From positions 1-46,290 of the forward strand of contig JAURVK010000174.1 in NCBI GenBank assembly GCA_030655535.1: DNA of 46,290 nucleotides. The letters are read 5' to 3'. Source of the DNA: Methylobacter sp. (GTDB lineage Bacteria; Pseudomonadota; Gammaproteobacteria; Methylococcales; Methylomonadaceae). This document shows, piece after piece, positions 8,597 to 16,150 of the stretch. Under the pieces are notes generated by a model. The model was not told where the DNA came from, did not search any database, and saw only the letters and a list, made by a program, of their open reading frames with translations. Each line of letters starts with the position of its first letter. The stretch's first letter is position 1. The position numbers and the translations under genes were made by a program.

Positions 8597-9649
8597 TTAT
8601 TCTAAAGGTCGCACTGTTTTGATAAAGGTTGCAATAAATGTCTGTACCGGTTCGTAACTGTCATCATTAGCCGGTTCAAAACGGCTAACCGGAATACGCG
8701 CCAGCATTTCGCGACCTTGCTGATGCCGGTCGAGATTAAACAGCAGCGTAGCAAACTTGTTTGTCACCTCTGTCGGCAGGTTTTTGCGCACCACCCAGCC
8801 GTTGTTTTGCAACGGCTCGGTTCGCCATTTGACTTCGAGCTGGTCGGCTAGCTGGGGATTTTCCTTGCTGAATGTTTTCCATGGTACCAGCCAGGTTGCG
8901 GCCGCCGCGACATGTCCGCGCAATACGTTGATGATGGAAGACTCCTGCGAACCGACATAGCGGTTTTCGATGTCGCGGTTAATATCAATGCCGTGGGTAT
9001 GCAGATAATACTGGGGCATCATGGTCGCAGCCAGTGCAGTTGGCGCAGGATAAGATACCGTTTTGCCCTTGAGGTCGGCAACGGTGTTAATGCCGCTGTC
9101 GCGACGCACCAGAATAATGCCGCGAAAATCATCATCATCGGCCATCTTGCCGAATACGCGATAGCCATGTTTAAGCGAGTTGACGGTTTGATAAGGATTA
9201 GGCATCGCAAAATCAAAGTATCCGTTGTAGAGCTTTTTGTCAAACTCCTCATAATTGCGCGATGCTTCCAGGGTAAAATCCGCTTCAGGAATATTTGCGT
9301 TAAGAAAATCGACGATGGGGCCGTAAATTTCAAACAGTAACTTGGGATTATGCAAGGGATGAATAGCTATTATATATTTAGGTGCTTTAGATCTGCTTTG
9401 TGCGCTGAAACTGGGTTTATAAATATCATCGGACTGCTTGTTCCAGCCCGCAAGCAACGGTAAATCCGACAATAGTTTCCACCATTTGATGATGACGGTT
9501 TCTTGGTGTTGTTCGGCATTATCTTTCGATATTTGGACGGTTTCGGCTTGATCCGCTACGGTTTCCAAGGGATGAGCGTCAGCAAAAACAGCAAAGTTAA
9601 AGATCGACAGCAGCGTTATGAGGCTATATCGGCGTAAAATTTCAAGCAT
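8597..9649 (-). CDS. PhnD-like periplasmic phosphate/phosphite/phosphonate-binding protein
   Basis: A periplasmic substrate-binding protein of the PhnD family (type II fold). The preferred ATG at 9649 (350 residues) gives a clean signal peptide, MLEILRRYSLITLLSIFNFA followed by VFADA. The longer frame would use TTG at 9682 and put residues in front of the signal. Family features are AIHPLHNPKLLFEIYGPIVD, ASRNYEEFDKKLYNGYFDFA, the phosphate-loop region VADLKGKTVSYPAPTALAAT and VLRGHVAAAATW. No ABC permease or ATPase is nearby; its partner is the GGDEF/EAL gene one base downstream. It probably acts as a ligand sensor for that enzyme rather than as a transporter subunit. Ligand unknown. Confidence 0.85.
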   Translation of the reverse strand: MLEILRRYSLITLLSIFNFAVFADAHPLETVADQAETVQISKDNAEQHQETVIIKWWKLLSDLPLLAGWNKQSDDIYKPSFSAQSRSKAPKYIIAIHPLHNPKLLFEIYGPIVDFLNANIPEADFTLEASRNYEEFDKKLYNGYFDFAMPNPYQTVNSLKHGYRVFGKMADDDDFRGIILVRRDSGINTVADLKGKTVSYPAPTALAATMMPQYYLHTHGIDINRDIENRYVGSQESSIINVLRGHVAAAATWLVPWKTFSKENPQLADQLEVKWRTEPLQNNGWVVRKNLPTEVTNKFATLLFNLDRHQQGREMLARIPVSRFEPANDDSYEPVQTFIATFIKTVRPLE

Positions 9650-9774
9650 TATATAAGGTTGAAGCTCTGCAGCGGTCGTCAAGGTACGCTACGTTAATTT
9701 GCAAAATAGGTATTATTACGTAGGCGAGGCGAACAAAATGATACCCGTAATAGTTGGGTATTGGAATTTATTTG

Positions 9775-9796
9775 AACCTCCTTTTTACAGGGAGGG
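9775..9796. repeat. short AACCTCC...GGGAGG palindrome
   Basis: AACCTCCTTTTTACAGGGAG followed by GG forms a small hairpin between the divergent PhnD-like and phoB genes. Closely similar sequences occur at 22818-22840 and, more degenerate, at 22750-22770, so this is a small dispersed repeat. Confidence 0.45.
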
Positions 9797-9829
9797 TCTT
9801 AACTTCGTCATTATAATAAGCAAATCCTT

Positions 9830-9849
9830 TTTGTCATAAAAGGGTAACA
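9830..9849 (+). promoter_or_regulatory. possible Pho box before phoB
   Basis: TTGTCATAAAAGGGTAACA resembles two 7-bp direct half sites (TTGTCAT and GGTAACA) spaced as in the PhoB-binding consensus CTGTCATAAATCTGTCAC. It lies 46-65 bp before the phoB start, a place where autoregulation would be expected. The second half site is poor, so this is a candidate only. Confidence 0.45.
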
Positions 9850-9894
9850 TGTGGTTTGTTAAAATATCCTGTTTATTATGATGCTATTTGATAT

Positions 9895-10617
9895 ATGTCT
9901 AGTTTAAATATTCTCGTTGTTGAAGATGAAGATGCCATCAGGGAGATGTTGATGATGGTTCTTGAGCAGGCCGGCTTTAGGTCGATTGCAGCAGCGGATT
10001 CGGAAGACGCGCAAAAAGTTCTGGATGAGGTTTTGCCTGACTTGATTTTATTGGACTGGATGTTGCCGGGAGTCAGTGGTGTCGAATGGGCCAGACGCTT
10101 AAAAAAAGATCCCATGTATCGGGAACTGCCTATTATTTTATTGACGGCGCGAGGTGAGGAAGAAGATAAGGTTAAAGGCTTGGAAATCGGCGCAGACGAT
10201 TATATGACCAAACCTTTTTCACCCAAAGAGTTAGTGGCTCGTATCCGCGCAGTTTTACGCCGTAGCGGAAAAATAAACGATCTGGCGCAAATTACTGTGG
10301 GCGATCTGGTTCTTGATACCGAACAGCACCGACTCAGTATCGGCGATAAACAGCTGGATGTAAGCCCGACCGAATTCCGTTTAATGCAGTTTTTTATGAC
10401 CCATCCCGATAAAGTCTTCAATCGCACCCAATTACTGGATCAGGTCTGGGGGCGTAGTGTCTACATCGAAGAACGAACCGTTGACGTACATATACGGCGG
10501 TTACGAAAAATTTTGGCAGAATATGGGCGGGAGGATTTAGTTCAAACCGTGCGCGGTTTCGGCTACCGGTTTTCCGTGGCTAATTCGTCAACTGTTTTTG
10601 TATCCATGCCGTTGTAA
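9895..10617 (+). CDS. phoB: phosphate regulon response regulator PhoB
   Basis: A 240-residue OmpR/PhoB-family response regulator. The receiver domain (1-120) has the acidic pair in LVVEDEDAIREML, phospho-acceptor Asp in LILLDWMLPG, Thr in IILLTARGEEED and Lys in MTKPFSPKELVARI. The C-terminal winged-helix domain carries SPTEFRLMQFFMTHPDKVFN, ERTVDVHIRRLRK and TVRGFGYRFS. The PhoB-specific DWMLPGVSGVEWARRLK stretch and the following phoR make the assignment strong. The C-terminus has about ten extra residues beyond GFGYRFS. Upstream lies a possible Pho box. In the cell it activates phosphate-starvation genes when phosphorylated by PhoR. Confidence 0.94.
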   Translation: MSSLNILVVEDEDAIREMLMMVLEQAGFRSIAAADSEDAQKVLDEVLPDLILLDWMLPGVSGVEWARRLKKDPMYRELPIILLTARGEEEDKVKGLEIGADDYMTKPFSPKELVARIRAVLRRSGKINDLAQITVGDLVLDTEQHRLSIGDKQLDVSPTEFRLMQFFMTHPDKVFNRTQLLDQVWGRSVYIEERTVDVHIRRLRKILAEYGREDLVQTVRGFGYRFSVANSSTVFVSMPL

Positions 10618-10622
10618 TAAAC

Positions 10623-11903
10623 ATGGGTGTCTGGCAAAAAGAACTCATTACCGGATTGCTGCTGTTTTTAGCGGTATCGATAACGGGTGGAATGACCGGG
10701 CTGTTTACGCCCTTGGTGTTGGTGTTGGCGCTGGGCATGTTAATGCGCCAGCTGTACCAGGTTAATCGATTTGAAAGATGGATACGAACAGGGGGCAGGG
10801 CCAAGTATCCCAAGACATCCGGCGTTTGGGAAGAAATTTATTACCATGTCTACCGCATTAAAAAGAACGAAAAAAAACGCAAAAAGAAACTGGGAAAAAT
10901 GGTTGACCAGTTTCGCCAGTCCACGGAAGCGTTACCGGATGCAGCTATCGTTTTGGGCGCCAACGACGAGATTGAATGGGCGAATAAAGCGGCCAGAGAA
11001 GTTTTCGGCTTGCAGCAATCGGATAAAGGCCAACGCATTCCCAATCTTATTCGTTTCCCGGAATTTATTCGCTATCTTAAATCCAGAAATTATAGCGAGT
11101 CTGTCATATTACCCTCCCCGGTAAACAATCGTATCACACTGGCGGTGCGGATTATCGCTTATGGCGCAGGCTTGCGCCTGTTATTGGCTCAGGACGTTAC
11201 GCAGCTGAAAAAAATGGAAAGGATGCGCAAGGATTTTGTCGCTAATGTGTCGCATGAACTCAGAACGCCTTTGACCGTATTGAAAGGTTATCTGGAAACC
11301 TTGCAGGACATGGATGACGGCGAGTCACCCTTATTGACCACCTCGTTCCAGCAAATGCAGGGACAGACCGAGCGCATGCAGCATCTGGTTGATGATTTGC
11401 TATTGCTGACCCGCCTGGAAACCCAGCAGAAGAAAACCGAGTGCGTTAATGTCCCGGCTTTATTAAGTCAGATTTGCAAGGAAGCGGAGACGATACATGG
11501 CAATCTCCCGGGCCGGATCGAATTAACCCTGGAAAACGACGTGAATATAATGGGTGAGGAGCAGGAGTTGCGTAGTGCCTTTACCAATCTGTTGGGCAAT
11601 GCACTTAAATATTCGCCGGATAACTCCGTGGTAAAAGTGCGCTGGTATCAATCCAACGATACTATCATGCTGGATATTGAGGATCATGGCGAAGGCATTG
11701 CGGCTGTCGATATTCCTCGTGTTACCGAACGGTTTTACCGGTCTGAAGTCAAACGCATCAAGAAAGTGGGCGGTACCGGGCTAGGCTTGGCTATCGTCAA
11801 ACATGTGCTGATGCGGCATGATGCCAAGTTAAACATTACCAGTGAATTGGGTAAGGGCAGTTGTTTCAGTTGTCATTTTCCGGTTAAACGAATATGTAAT
11901 TAG
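10623..11903 (+). CDS. phoR: phosphate regulon sensor histidine kinase PhoR
   Basis: A 426-residue membrane histidine kinase, partner of PhoB. Two hydrophobic N-terminal segments (about 8-26 and 28-40) are followed by a basic linker (KKNEKKRKKKLGKM), a PAS domain (about 95-195) and the HisKA dimerisation helix with DFVANVSHELRTPLTVLKGY (phospho-accepting His near 211). The HATPase domain has the N box NLLGNALKYSP, the G1 box DHGEGI and the G2 box KVGGTGLGLAIVKHV. Size and layout match PhoR (about 430). It starts 5 nt after phoB. It is expected to sense phosphate status through the Pst/PhoU system, which is not in this window. Confidence 0.93.
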   Translation: MGVWQKELITGLLLFLAVSITGGMTGLFTPLVLVLALGMLMRQLYQVNRFERWIRTGGRAKYPKTSGVWEEIYYHVYRIKKNEKKRKKKLGKMVDQFRQSTEALPDAAIVLGANDEIEWANKAAREVFGLQQSDKGQRIPNLIRFPEFIRYLKSRNYSESVILPSPVNNRITLAVRIIAYGAGLRLLLAQDVTQLKKMERMRKDFVANVSHELRTPLTVLKGYLETLQDMDDGESPLLTTSFQQMQGQTERMQHLVDDLLLLTRLETQQKKTECVNVPALLSQICKEAETIHGNLPGRIELTLENDVNIMGEEQELRSAFTNLLGNALKYSPDNSVVKVRWYQSNDTIMLDIEDHGEGIAAVDIPRVTERFYRSEVKRIKKVGGTGLGLAIVKHVLMRHDAKLNITSELGKGSCFSCHFPVKRICN

Positions 11904-11921
11904 CACGACAAGCCGGTGTGC

Positions 11922-12093
11922 TAGGCAACTCGCAATAAATAAAATATCTGATTATCAAATACAATGGAACGCAGATAATTCAAGAAAAATCTTATTTGAT
12001 CTTAATTATCAGCGTTATCTGCGTTCCATTTTTCTAACTGCTGAGTAGTTAAAATTGTAGGATGTGGCGGTTTATTTTTTGCGAGTTGCCCTA
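11922..12093. repeat. outer inverted repeat around a small element
   Basis: TAGGCAACTCGCAATAAATA at 11922-11941 is mirrored imperfectly at 12071-12093 (TTTATTTTTTGCGAGTTGCC then CTA). The right arm continues from a GTAGGATGTG motif at 12057, a motif also seen at 22105. Together they enclose the 68-bp inverted-repeat element at 11963-12030, giving a nested structure between phoR and the jetD stub. Confidence 0.5.
11963..12030. mobile_element. 68-bp MITE-like inverted-repeat element, copy 1
   Basis: AATGGAACGCAGATAA (11963-11978) is perfectly complementary to TTATCTGCGTTCCATT (12015-12030). The interior has GATAATTCAAGAAAAATCTT and AATTATCAGCG, also found with small changes in the element at 32598-32714. 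Two copies with shared core and inverted ends support a mobile, non-autonomous repeat. It has no coding capacity. Confidence 0.7.
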
Positions 12094-12096
12094 CGC

Positions 12097-12495
12097 TTAA
12101 TTCGAGGCGATAGCAGGAAGATTGATTTGTGGAGAGGCCGACTCTGAATAAGCGGGTATAGAATGAAACTGCATAAGCGCCGATAACGCGGATTCCATCC
12201 AACCGAAGCCTATCCTTTCCTGCTCAAGACGCAGATTTTTGCCTATCCGATTGTCCCGTAAATCATTATAAAGCGCCATCTCAGCAGGGTTTAGCCTGGG
12301 CAAGTCGCGCAGCGTCTGTTTCTCTTCCTCGCCCCATTGCGATTCGAACGCCAGCAAGGTGGCGCGATCCATCAGGAACGACTGCACAGGGTCGAACCGG
12401 CTGCGGAGCTGATCGAGAATAGCGAAGCCGTGGGTGTCGATATCGCCCCAATAATGAATGCGGCAGCGCGAAAGCCAGTCGGCTTTGCGTAACAT
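12097..12495 (-). pseudogene. jetD: C-terminal remnant of Wadjet nuclease subunit JetD
   Basis: JetD is the TOPRIM-family nuclease of the Wadjet SMC system, which cleaves small circular DNA. Intact JetD is about 390-400 residues; only 132 remain here. They begin at MLRKADWLSRCRIHYWGDID and keep the Asp-x-Asp motif and following helix (THGFAILDQLR) of the DUF2220 domain, plus the ending RLEQERIGFGW. The N-terminal DUF3322 domain and the first TOPRIM motif (catalytic Glu) are absent. The reading frame is that of genuine JetD, and its ATG overlaps the TGA of the jetC stub by one base (TGATG). A deletion of the jetC 3-prime part and the jetD 5-prime part is the simplest explanation. A functional nuclease is very unlikely. 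Confidence 0.8.
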
Positions 12496-13592
12496 CAGTT
12501 ACGAATATCGACAGTCAGCCGCTCAAGACGGTCGCCGCCGTTATCGGCAATGCTGCGTTTGAGTTCGTCCGCCTCGATGCGTTGCGCGTCACGGAACTGT
12601 TCAAGGCGCTTGACCTGGGCATCCTGTTTTCTCCATTCATCGGCAAGGCCGGCGATGCGTTTCTCCAGAAGCCCTAGTTTCAGGTTCGCGAAGTAGGGTC
12701 TCAGCGCCTCGCGGCAGGCGCGCAGTTCTTCGACTTGCGCCGCAAGGGACGCATGATGTCCGCAGTCGGCAACCAGCGGCGTGAGCAATTCCACTTGCCG
12801 CTTGGCCTTTAACACCGCCTCATGCGCCCGGTTCAGGTCATTGAAGTGGCCGATCAAGGCCGCGATGCGCGGCGCAACATCGAAAGGTTCGAGCATATGG
12901 CTGCGGACAAAGTCGGTCAGGTTACCGACCGACTTCATCGACACCGTTTGATGAAACAGTTCCAGCGCCTGTTCATTATCGATGCCGAAACGGCGGCGGA
13001 ACCAGGCGCCGTAGGGCGGAAAGCTGTCAAACAGCTCAGCGCCTAAGCCTCGCAGTTTCTTGCGCAGTCCGCCGATGTCCGAGCCGAACTGTGCGAAGTC
13101 TGTCGCAATTGATAAGGCGCGTTCCGCACCGACAAAGAAGCGTGCAGGTTGGCCTTGCGCATCTTTCATCCGGAAGACCTGCGCCAACGTCACCGTTTGG
13201 TCGTAGCCCGCGTTATGAAAAACGCCCAGTATCACCGAATAGTTGTTGTGGTCGCGTAGCGCTACGGGTTTGGCGGTTCCGCTCACCTCGTTGCGCTCGG
13301 ACTTGTAATGCCCCAGCACATAGGAGCGTAGCGACCGCTCTTTGCTGTCGGCACCGGCGGCCTTGTTGTAGGCGATGCGGTGCGCCGGCACCAGCAGCGT
13401 GGTGACTGCATCGACCAGCGTCGATTTGCCCGAGCCAATATCGCCGGTCAGCAAGGCGTTCTTCCCGTCAGGATTGAGCGTCCACACCCGGCCGTCGAAG
13501 GTGCCCCAGTTGAAGACTTCCAGGCGATGCAGGCGGAAGCCCGAAAGCGCATCATCGTTCATGAAATCGAGGCTCAATTGCATATCATTCAT
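12495..13592 (-). pseudogene. jetC: N-terminal remnant of Wadjet SMC-like ATPase JetC
   Basis: JetC is the SMC/MukB-like ATPase that drives DNA loop extrusion in Wadjet. Intact JetC is roughly 1100 residues; this frame has 365. The N-terminal head is intact with the Walker A loop [20 protein letters not shown] and the family stretches RSYVLGHYK and [15 protein letters not shown]. The first coiled coil begins near residue 280 and the frame stops just after [15 protein letters not shown]. The hinge, returning coil, ABC signature and Walker B are gone, so no composite ATP site can form. The ATG at 13592 overlaps the jetB stop as ATGA; a longer start at 13649 would lie well inside jetB and is rejected. 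Confidence 0.82.
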
Positions 13593-14299
13593 GGTGCACT
13601 TCCTTGTGCACCACCCTTCGGGTGGCCTTCGTCCATGCAAATCGGCCATCCTGCCGATTTGTCATCAGTATTACTTCCCGAGGTTATGCCGAGCTGTGCC
13701 TGATATGCAGCCAGCCGCATATCGAAATCCGCCAGCCATTGCGCGTCGACAAAGGCCTTGAGGATGCGCCGCACCTCGAATGCGGCAGTTTGTCCTGCGG
13801 CCGGTTTAAGCTTGCGCAGGAAGCCCAGTTCGACGATCTTGTTCAGATGGGTCTCGATCTGGTCGATCAGCCGGGCCTCGTTGCTGCTTTCGGGCAGGAA
13901 CACCCGGACCAATTCGGCGATTTCATCCCGGGACAGCACCAGCCGTGTGTCGCCGCCGCTTGCATCGAACTCGGCCAGCTTCTTGCGCAGCAATGCCAGC
14001 AGCAGGCTTACCGGAAACGACAGGGGACGTCTGGCAATCAGGCGCGGAAGCTTTGGCGTTGCGTCATCGTCAGCTTCCTGACGCGAGCGCAGGAAGGCAT
14101 AGCCCTCAGCCTCGTCAAGCACCAGCTCCAGGCCCAGTACCGCCACATAGTCGCGCACCCGCGCTTGCAGATTGAGCAAGGCATTCCAAAGGCCGACGTC
14201 CGCTTCCTGATAGATCACGCCTTTGAGTAAAAGTATGACCTGGGCCGACAAGTCATGCGTTGCTGCGAGGGGTTCAAGTTCAAGTTCTTGTTCTGTCAT
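13589..14299 (-). CDS. jetB: Wadjet subunit JetB (MukE-like, DUF4194)
   Basis: JetB is the small KITE (MukE-like winged-helix) partner of the Wadjet kleisin. The 236-residue protein shows the family pattern [71 protein letters not shown] and [20 protein letters not shown]. The last is the winged helix that would contact the kleisin. Length is close to DUF4194 proteins. It starts two bases after the jetA stop and overlaps jetC by 4 nt, so the four-gene operon architecture is preserved. It appears intact, yet its partners jetC and jetD are not. Confidence 0.87.
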   Translation of the reverse strand: MTEQELELEPLAATHDLSAQVILLLKGVIYQEADVGLWNALLNLQARVRDYVAVLGLELVLDEAEGYAFLRSRQEADDDATPKLPRLIARRPLSFPVSLLLALLRKKLAEFDASGGDTRLVLSRDEIAELVRVFLPESSNEARLIDQIETHLNKIVELGFLRKLKPAAGQTAAFEVRRILKAFVDAQWLADFDMRLAAYQAQLGITSGSNTDDKSAGWPICMDEGHPKGGAQGSAP

Positions 14300-14301
14300 T
14301 C

Positions 14302-15756
14302 TTACCTCATAAAGATCACGCGCGGCAAACGCGCCTGTTTCGCCTGTTCCAGGCCATCGTCCCCTGTGCGTTTCCAGGCGATGGTATCGGCTGTATCTTC
14401 ATCCACCATTGTCTTGAAAGTATCGCCTGCGAGTTGCAGGTACGCCACCAGTTCCGCCAGACCATGTTGTAGCGGCTGCATCTTGCACAGCTCATGCAGA
14501 GTCACTTGCGAGCGATCCTGTAAGGCGTGGCGGATATGCCTGCCCAATTGCGCCTTGTCGATTACGATTTGCGAGTACAGCGCTGCCGCATCCATATCGG
14601 CATCGCCCGATTCCAGTTCTATATCGGCGATCAACGGTTTGATGGTCGGCGTGTGGAGCGGCCGTTCCATCGGCAACTCGATATCGGCAGCGGTGTCCGC
14701 AATGCTCATAACCATTCCCTGCGGTTGCGATTCCCTCATGTTAAGCGCCTTGGCCTCAATGCCGTGCAGGATGTCCATGATGCGGCGGTTCTCCAGCCAG
14801 GCCTGGTCGTCCAGAAAGCGGCGCAACTGTTGCGAAAGCTGGGCCACGGTGCGCTGCGTGTGTTCGCCGGCTTCCAGCCAGTCGTAATGCACGCGCCGGG
14901 TGCGGGCGTCGGGCTCCAGTTCGGCGACCGGCGGCAGGGCCAATACGCGGTCAAGCAAACTTGAGAGTTCTTCCTGGCGGCTGCTGGACATCAGGAAATC
15001 CCAAAAGGCGCGAAAACTGCGGCCCTGGTCGGAGTCGGCAATGGCGTCGCGCTCGCCCATGATGTCTTCCAGCAATGCGCCTTTGGAGCCTTCCCACAAC
15101 GCAATGCGTTCCCGCACGCGCCTGTCCAGCCTGCGGAAGTTGTGTTCCACCTCCCGGAAATCGCTGAGCAGCTCGCGCGCGAGCTGAATGAACTGTTGAA
15201 AGCGGTCTTTCAGCGCCGTGTCCTCCAGCAACGGAATGTCCCCGGTCAGTGCGCGTGCAATCTCGGCATCGATTTCATCGCGCCGCTTGTGCAATTCGGC
15301 AATACGCGTTTCCGGGTCGGTCTCGCTGCCTTCGCTCATCTGCTTGAGCAGCTCGAACAGCGTCAGCAGGCGCGACTCGGTGCCCACGAAACTGCGCTCG
15401 GTGAGCGTCCCCAGCCAGGCAATCGCCTTTTCGGTGGAAGGGGTCAGGTCGAAATGCGGCTCGTCCGACCCGTGGACGTAGAACTTGCGCAGCCAACCCT
15501 TGTCGGTGGCCGCCCAGTCGTTGAGGTAGTCCGGCGCCGTTTTCGGGAATGCCTCTGCACCCAACCGTTCGCGCAGGGCGAACAGTTCGTCTTCCAGCGC
15601 TTCAGCTAAATCCGCTTGCGCCATTACCCGGACGTTGGGCGCGATGAACACGCGTTGCAGAAAGCTCGCCACCAGCGGCGCATGCGGCGAATTCAGCAGC
15701 CGCCAGGCCGGGTGGTTCTGGCGCAGCAGGTCAAGGGTGGCGTAGTCCAGACTCAA
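14302..15756 (-). CDS. jetA: Wadjet kleisin subunit JetA (MukF-like, DUF3375)
   Basis: JetA is the kleisin that bridges the JetC heads in the Wadjet plasmid-defence complex. The 484-residue protein begins with the family N-terminus LSLDYATLDLLRQNHPAWRL and contains DYLNDWAATDKGWLRKFYV, SFVGTESRLLTLFELLKQM and FWDFLMSSSRQEELSSLLDR, typical of DUF3375. The start codon is TTG at 15756; GGAGGT lies 6 nt upstream, and the TTG overlaps the TGA of a preceding 38-codon ORF. Length matches intact JetA (about 480-500). It is probably now without function, since the ATPase and nuclease subunits are truncated. Confidence 0.88.
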   Translation of the reverse strand: MSLDYATLDLLRQNHPAWRLLNSPHAPLVASFLQRVFIAPNVRVMAQADLAEALEDELFALRERLGAEAFPKTAPDYLNDWAATDKGWLRKFYVHGSDEPHFDLTPSTEKAIAWLGTLTERSFVGTESRLLTLFELLKQMSEGSETDPETRIAELHKRRDEIDAEIARALTGDIPLLEDTALKDRFQQFIQLARELLSDFREVEHNFRRLDRRVRERIALWEGSKGALLEDIMGERDAIADSDQGRSFRAFWDFLMSSSRQEELSSLLDRVLALPPVAELEPDARTRRVHYDWLEAGEHTQRTVAQLSQQLRRFLDDQAWLENRRIMDILHGIEAKALNMRESQPQGMVMSIADTAADIELPMERPLHTPTIKPLIADIELESGDADMDAAALYSQIVIDKAQLGRHIRHALQDRSQVTLHELCKMQPLQHGLAELVAYLQLAGDTFKTMVDEDTADTIAWKRTGDDGLEQAKQARLPRVIFMR

Positions 15757-15869
15757 TCCGTGACCTCCAGGCCGACTTCAGGATAGGCGCACTCCTTGTT
15801 AATAACGCCTGTGCGTACGTCATTTAGCCGGACAACAGCCTGTTTGCTTCGATCATGGATTGGAGTCAT
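15753..15869 (-). CDS. 38-residue small ORF ahead of jetA
   Basis: An ATG at 15869 follows a very strong ribosome site (AGGAGG, spacing 4 nt). It opens a 38-codon frame starting MTPIHDRSKQAVVRLNDVRT and ending GLEVTD. Its TGA overlaps the TTG start of jetA as TTGA, the coupling pattern used between the other jet genes. The peptide is hydrophilic with no signal or membrane segment. I do not recognise it. It may be a leader peptide that sets jetA translation, a small accessory subunit, or the tail of a lost gene. Confidence 0.55.
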   Translation of the reverse strand: MTPIHDRSKQAVVRLNDVRTGVINKECAYPEVGLEVTD

Positions 15870-16082
15870 TGCTCCTCCTGTATAGTTGGGGTAAAAAGAA
15901 GCTTTGTGAGCTTTCCCTTTACACATAGCTTAAACTATTGTGCGGATTTCAGGGGGCACTTTTAGAGCTTTTGTTGCTATCACGCAAAATAACCAGCCAT
16001 TCTCAGTCTTGAGTCGTTAACTGCTATATCTGAATCACAGCTATGCTTAACAGTTTGTTATTGACCTAGCCTAAACAGCCCG

Positions 16083-16111
16083 CTTGAAAACAATCGGATT
16101 ATCCCCCATGT
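16083..16111 (+). promoter_or_regulatory. sigma-32 heat-shock promoter of clpB
   Basis: CTTGAAA (16083-16089) and CCCCATGT (16104-16111), separated by 14 nt, match the RpoH consensus CTTGAAA-N(11-16)-CCCCATNT exactly. The clpB start lies 40 nt downstream. This is the clearest promoter in the window. Confidence 0.88.
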
Positions 16112-16150
16112 TAGCAGTAACTTAAAAAACTCTTTGATAAGGTAAATATT

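Noticed and set aside
9650-9682. TTG start at 9682 for the PhnD-like gene
   Set aside because: It adds residues before an otherwise perfect signal peptide that starts at ATG 9649.
13592-13649. Longer jetC start at 13649
   Set aside because: It would overlap jetB by 61 nt and add an unrelated leader; ATG 13592 gives an ATGA overlap typical of coupled genes.
13604-14230. 208-codon plus-strand frame antisense to jetB
   Set aside because: Shadow frame; jetB carries family motifs and coupled start and stop codons.
15142-15609. 155-codon plus-strand frame antisense to jetA
   Set aside because: GC-rich antisense shadow of a convincing DUF3375 gene; its composition has no sign of a real protein.
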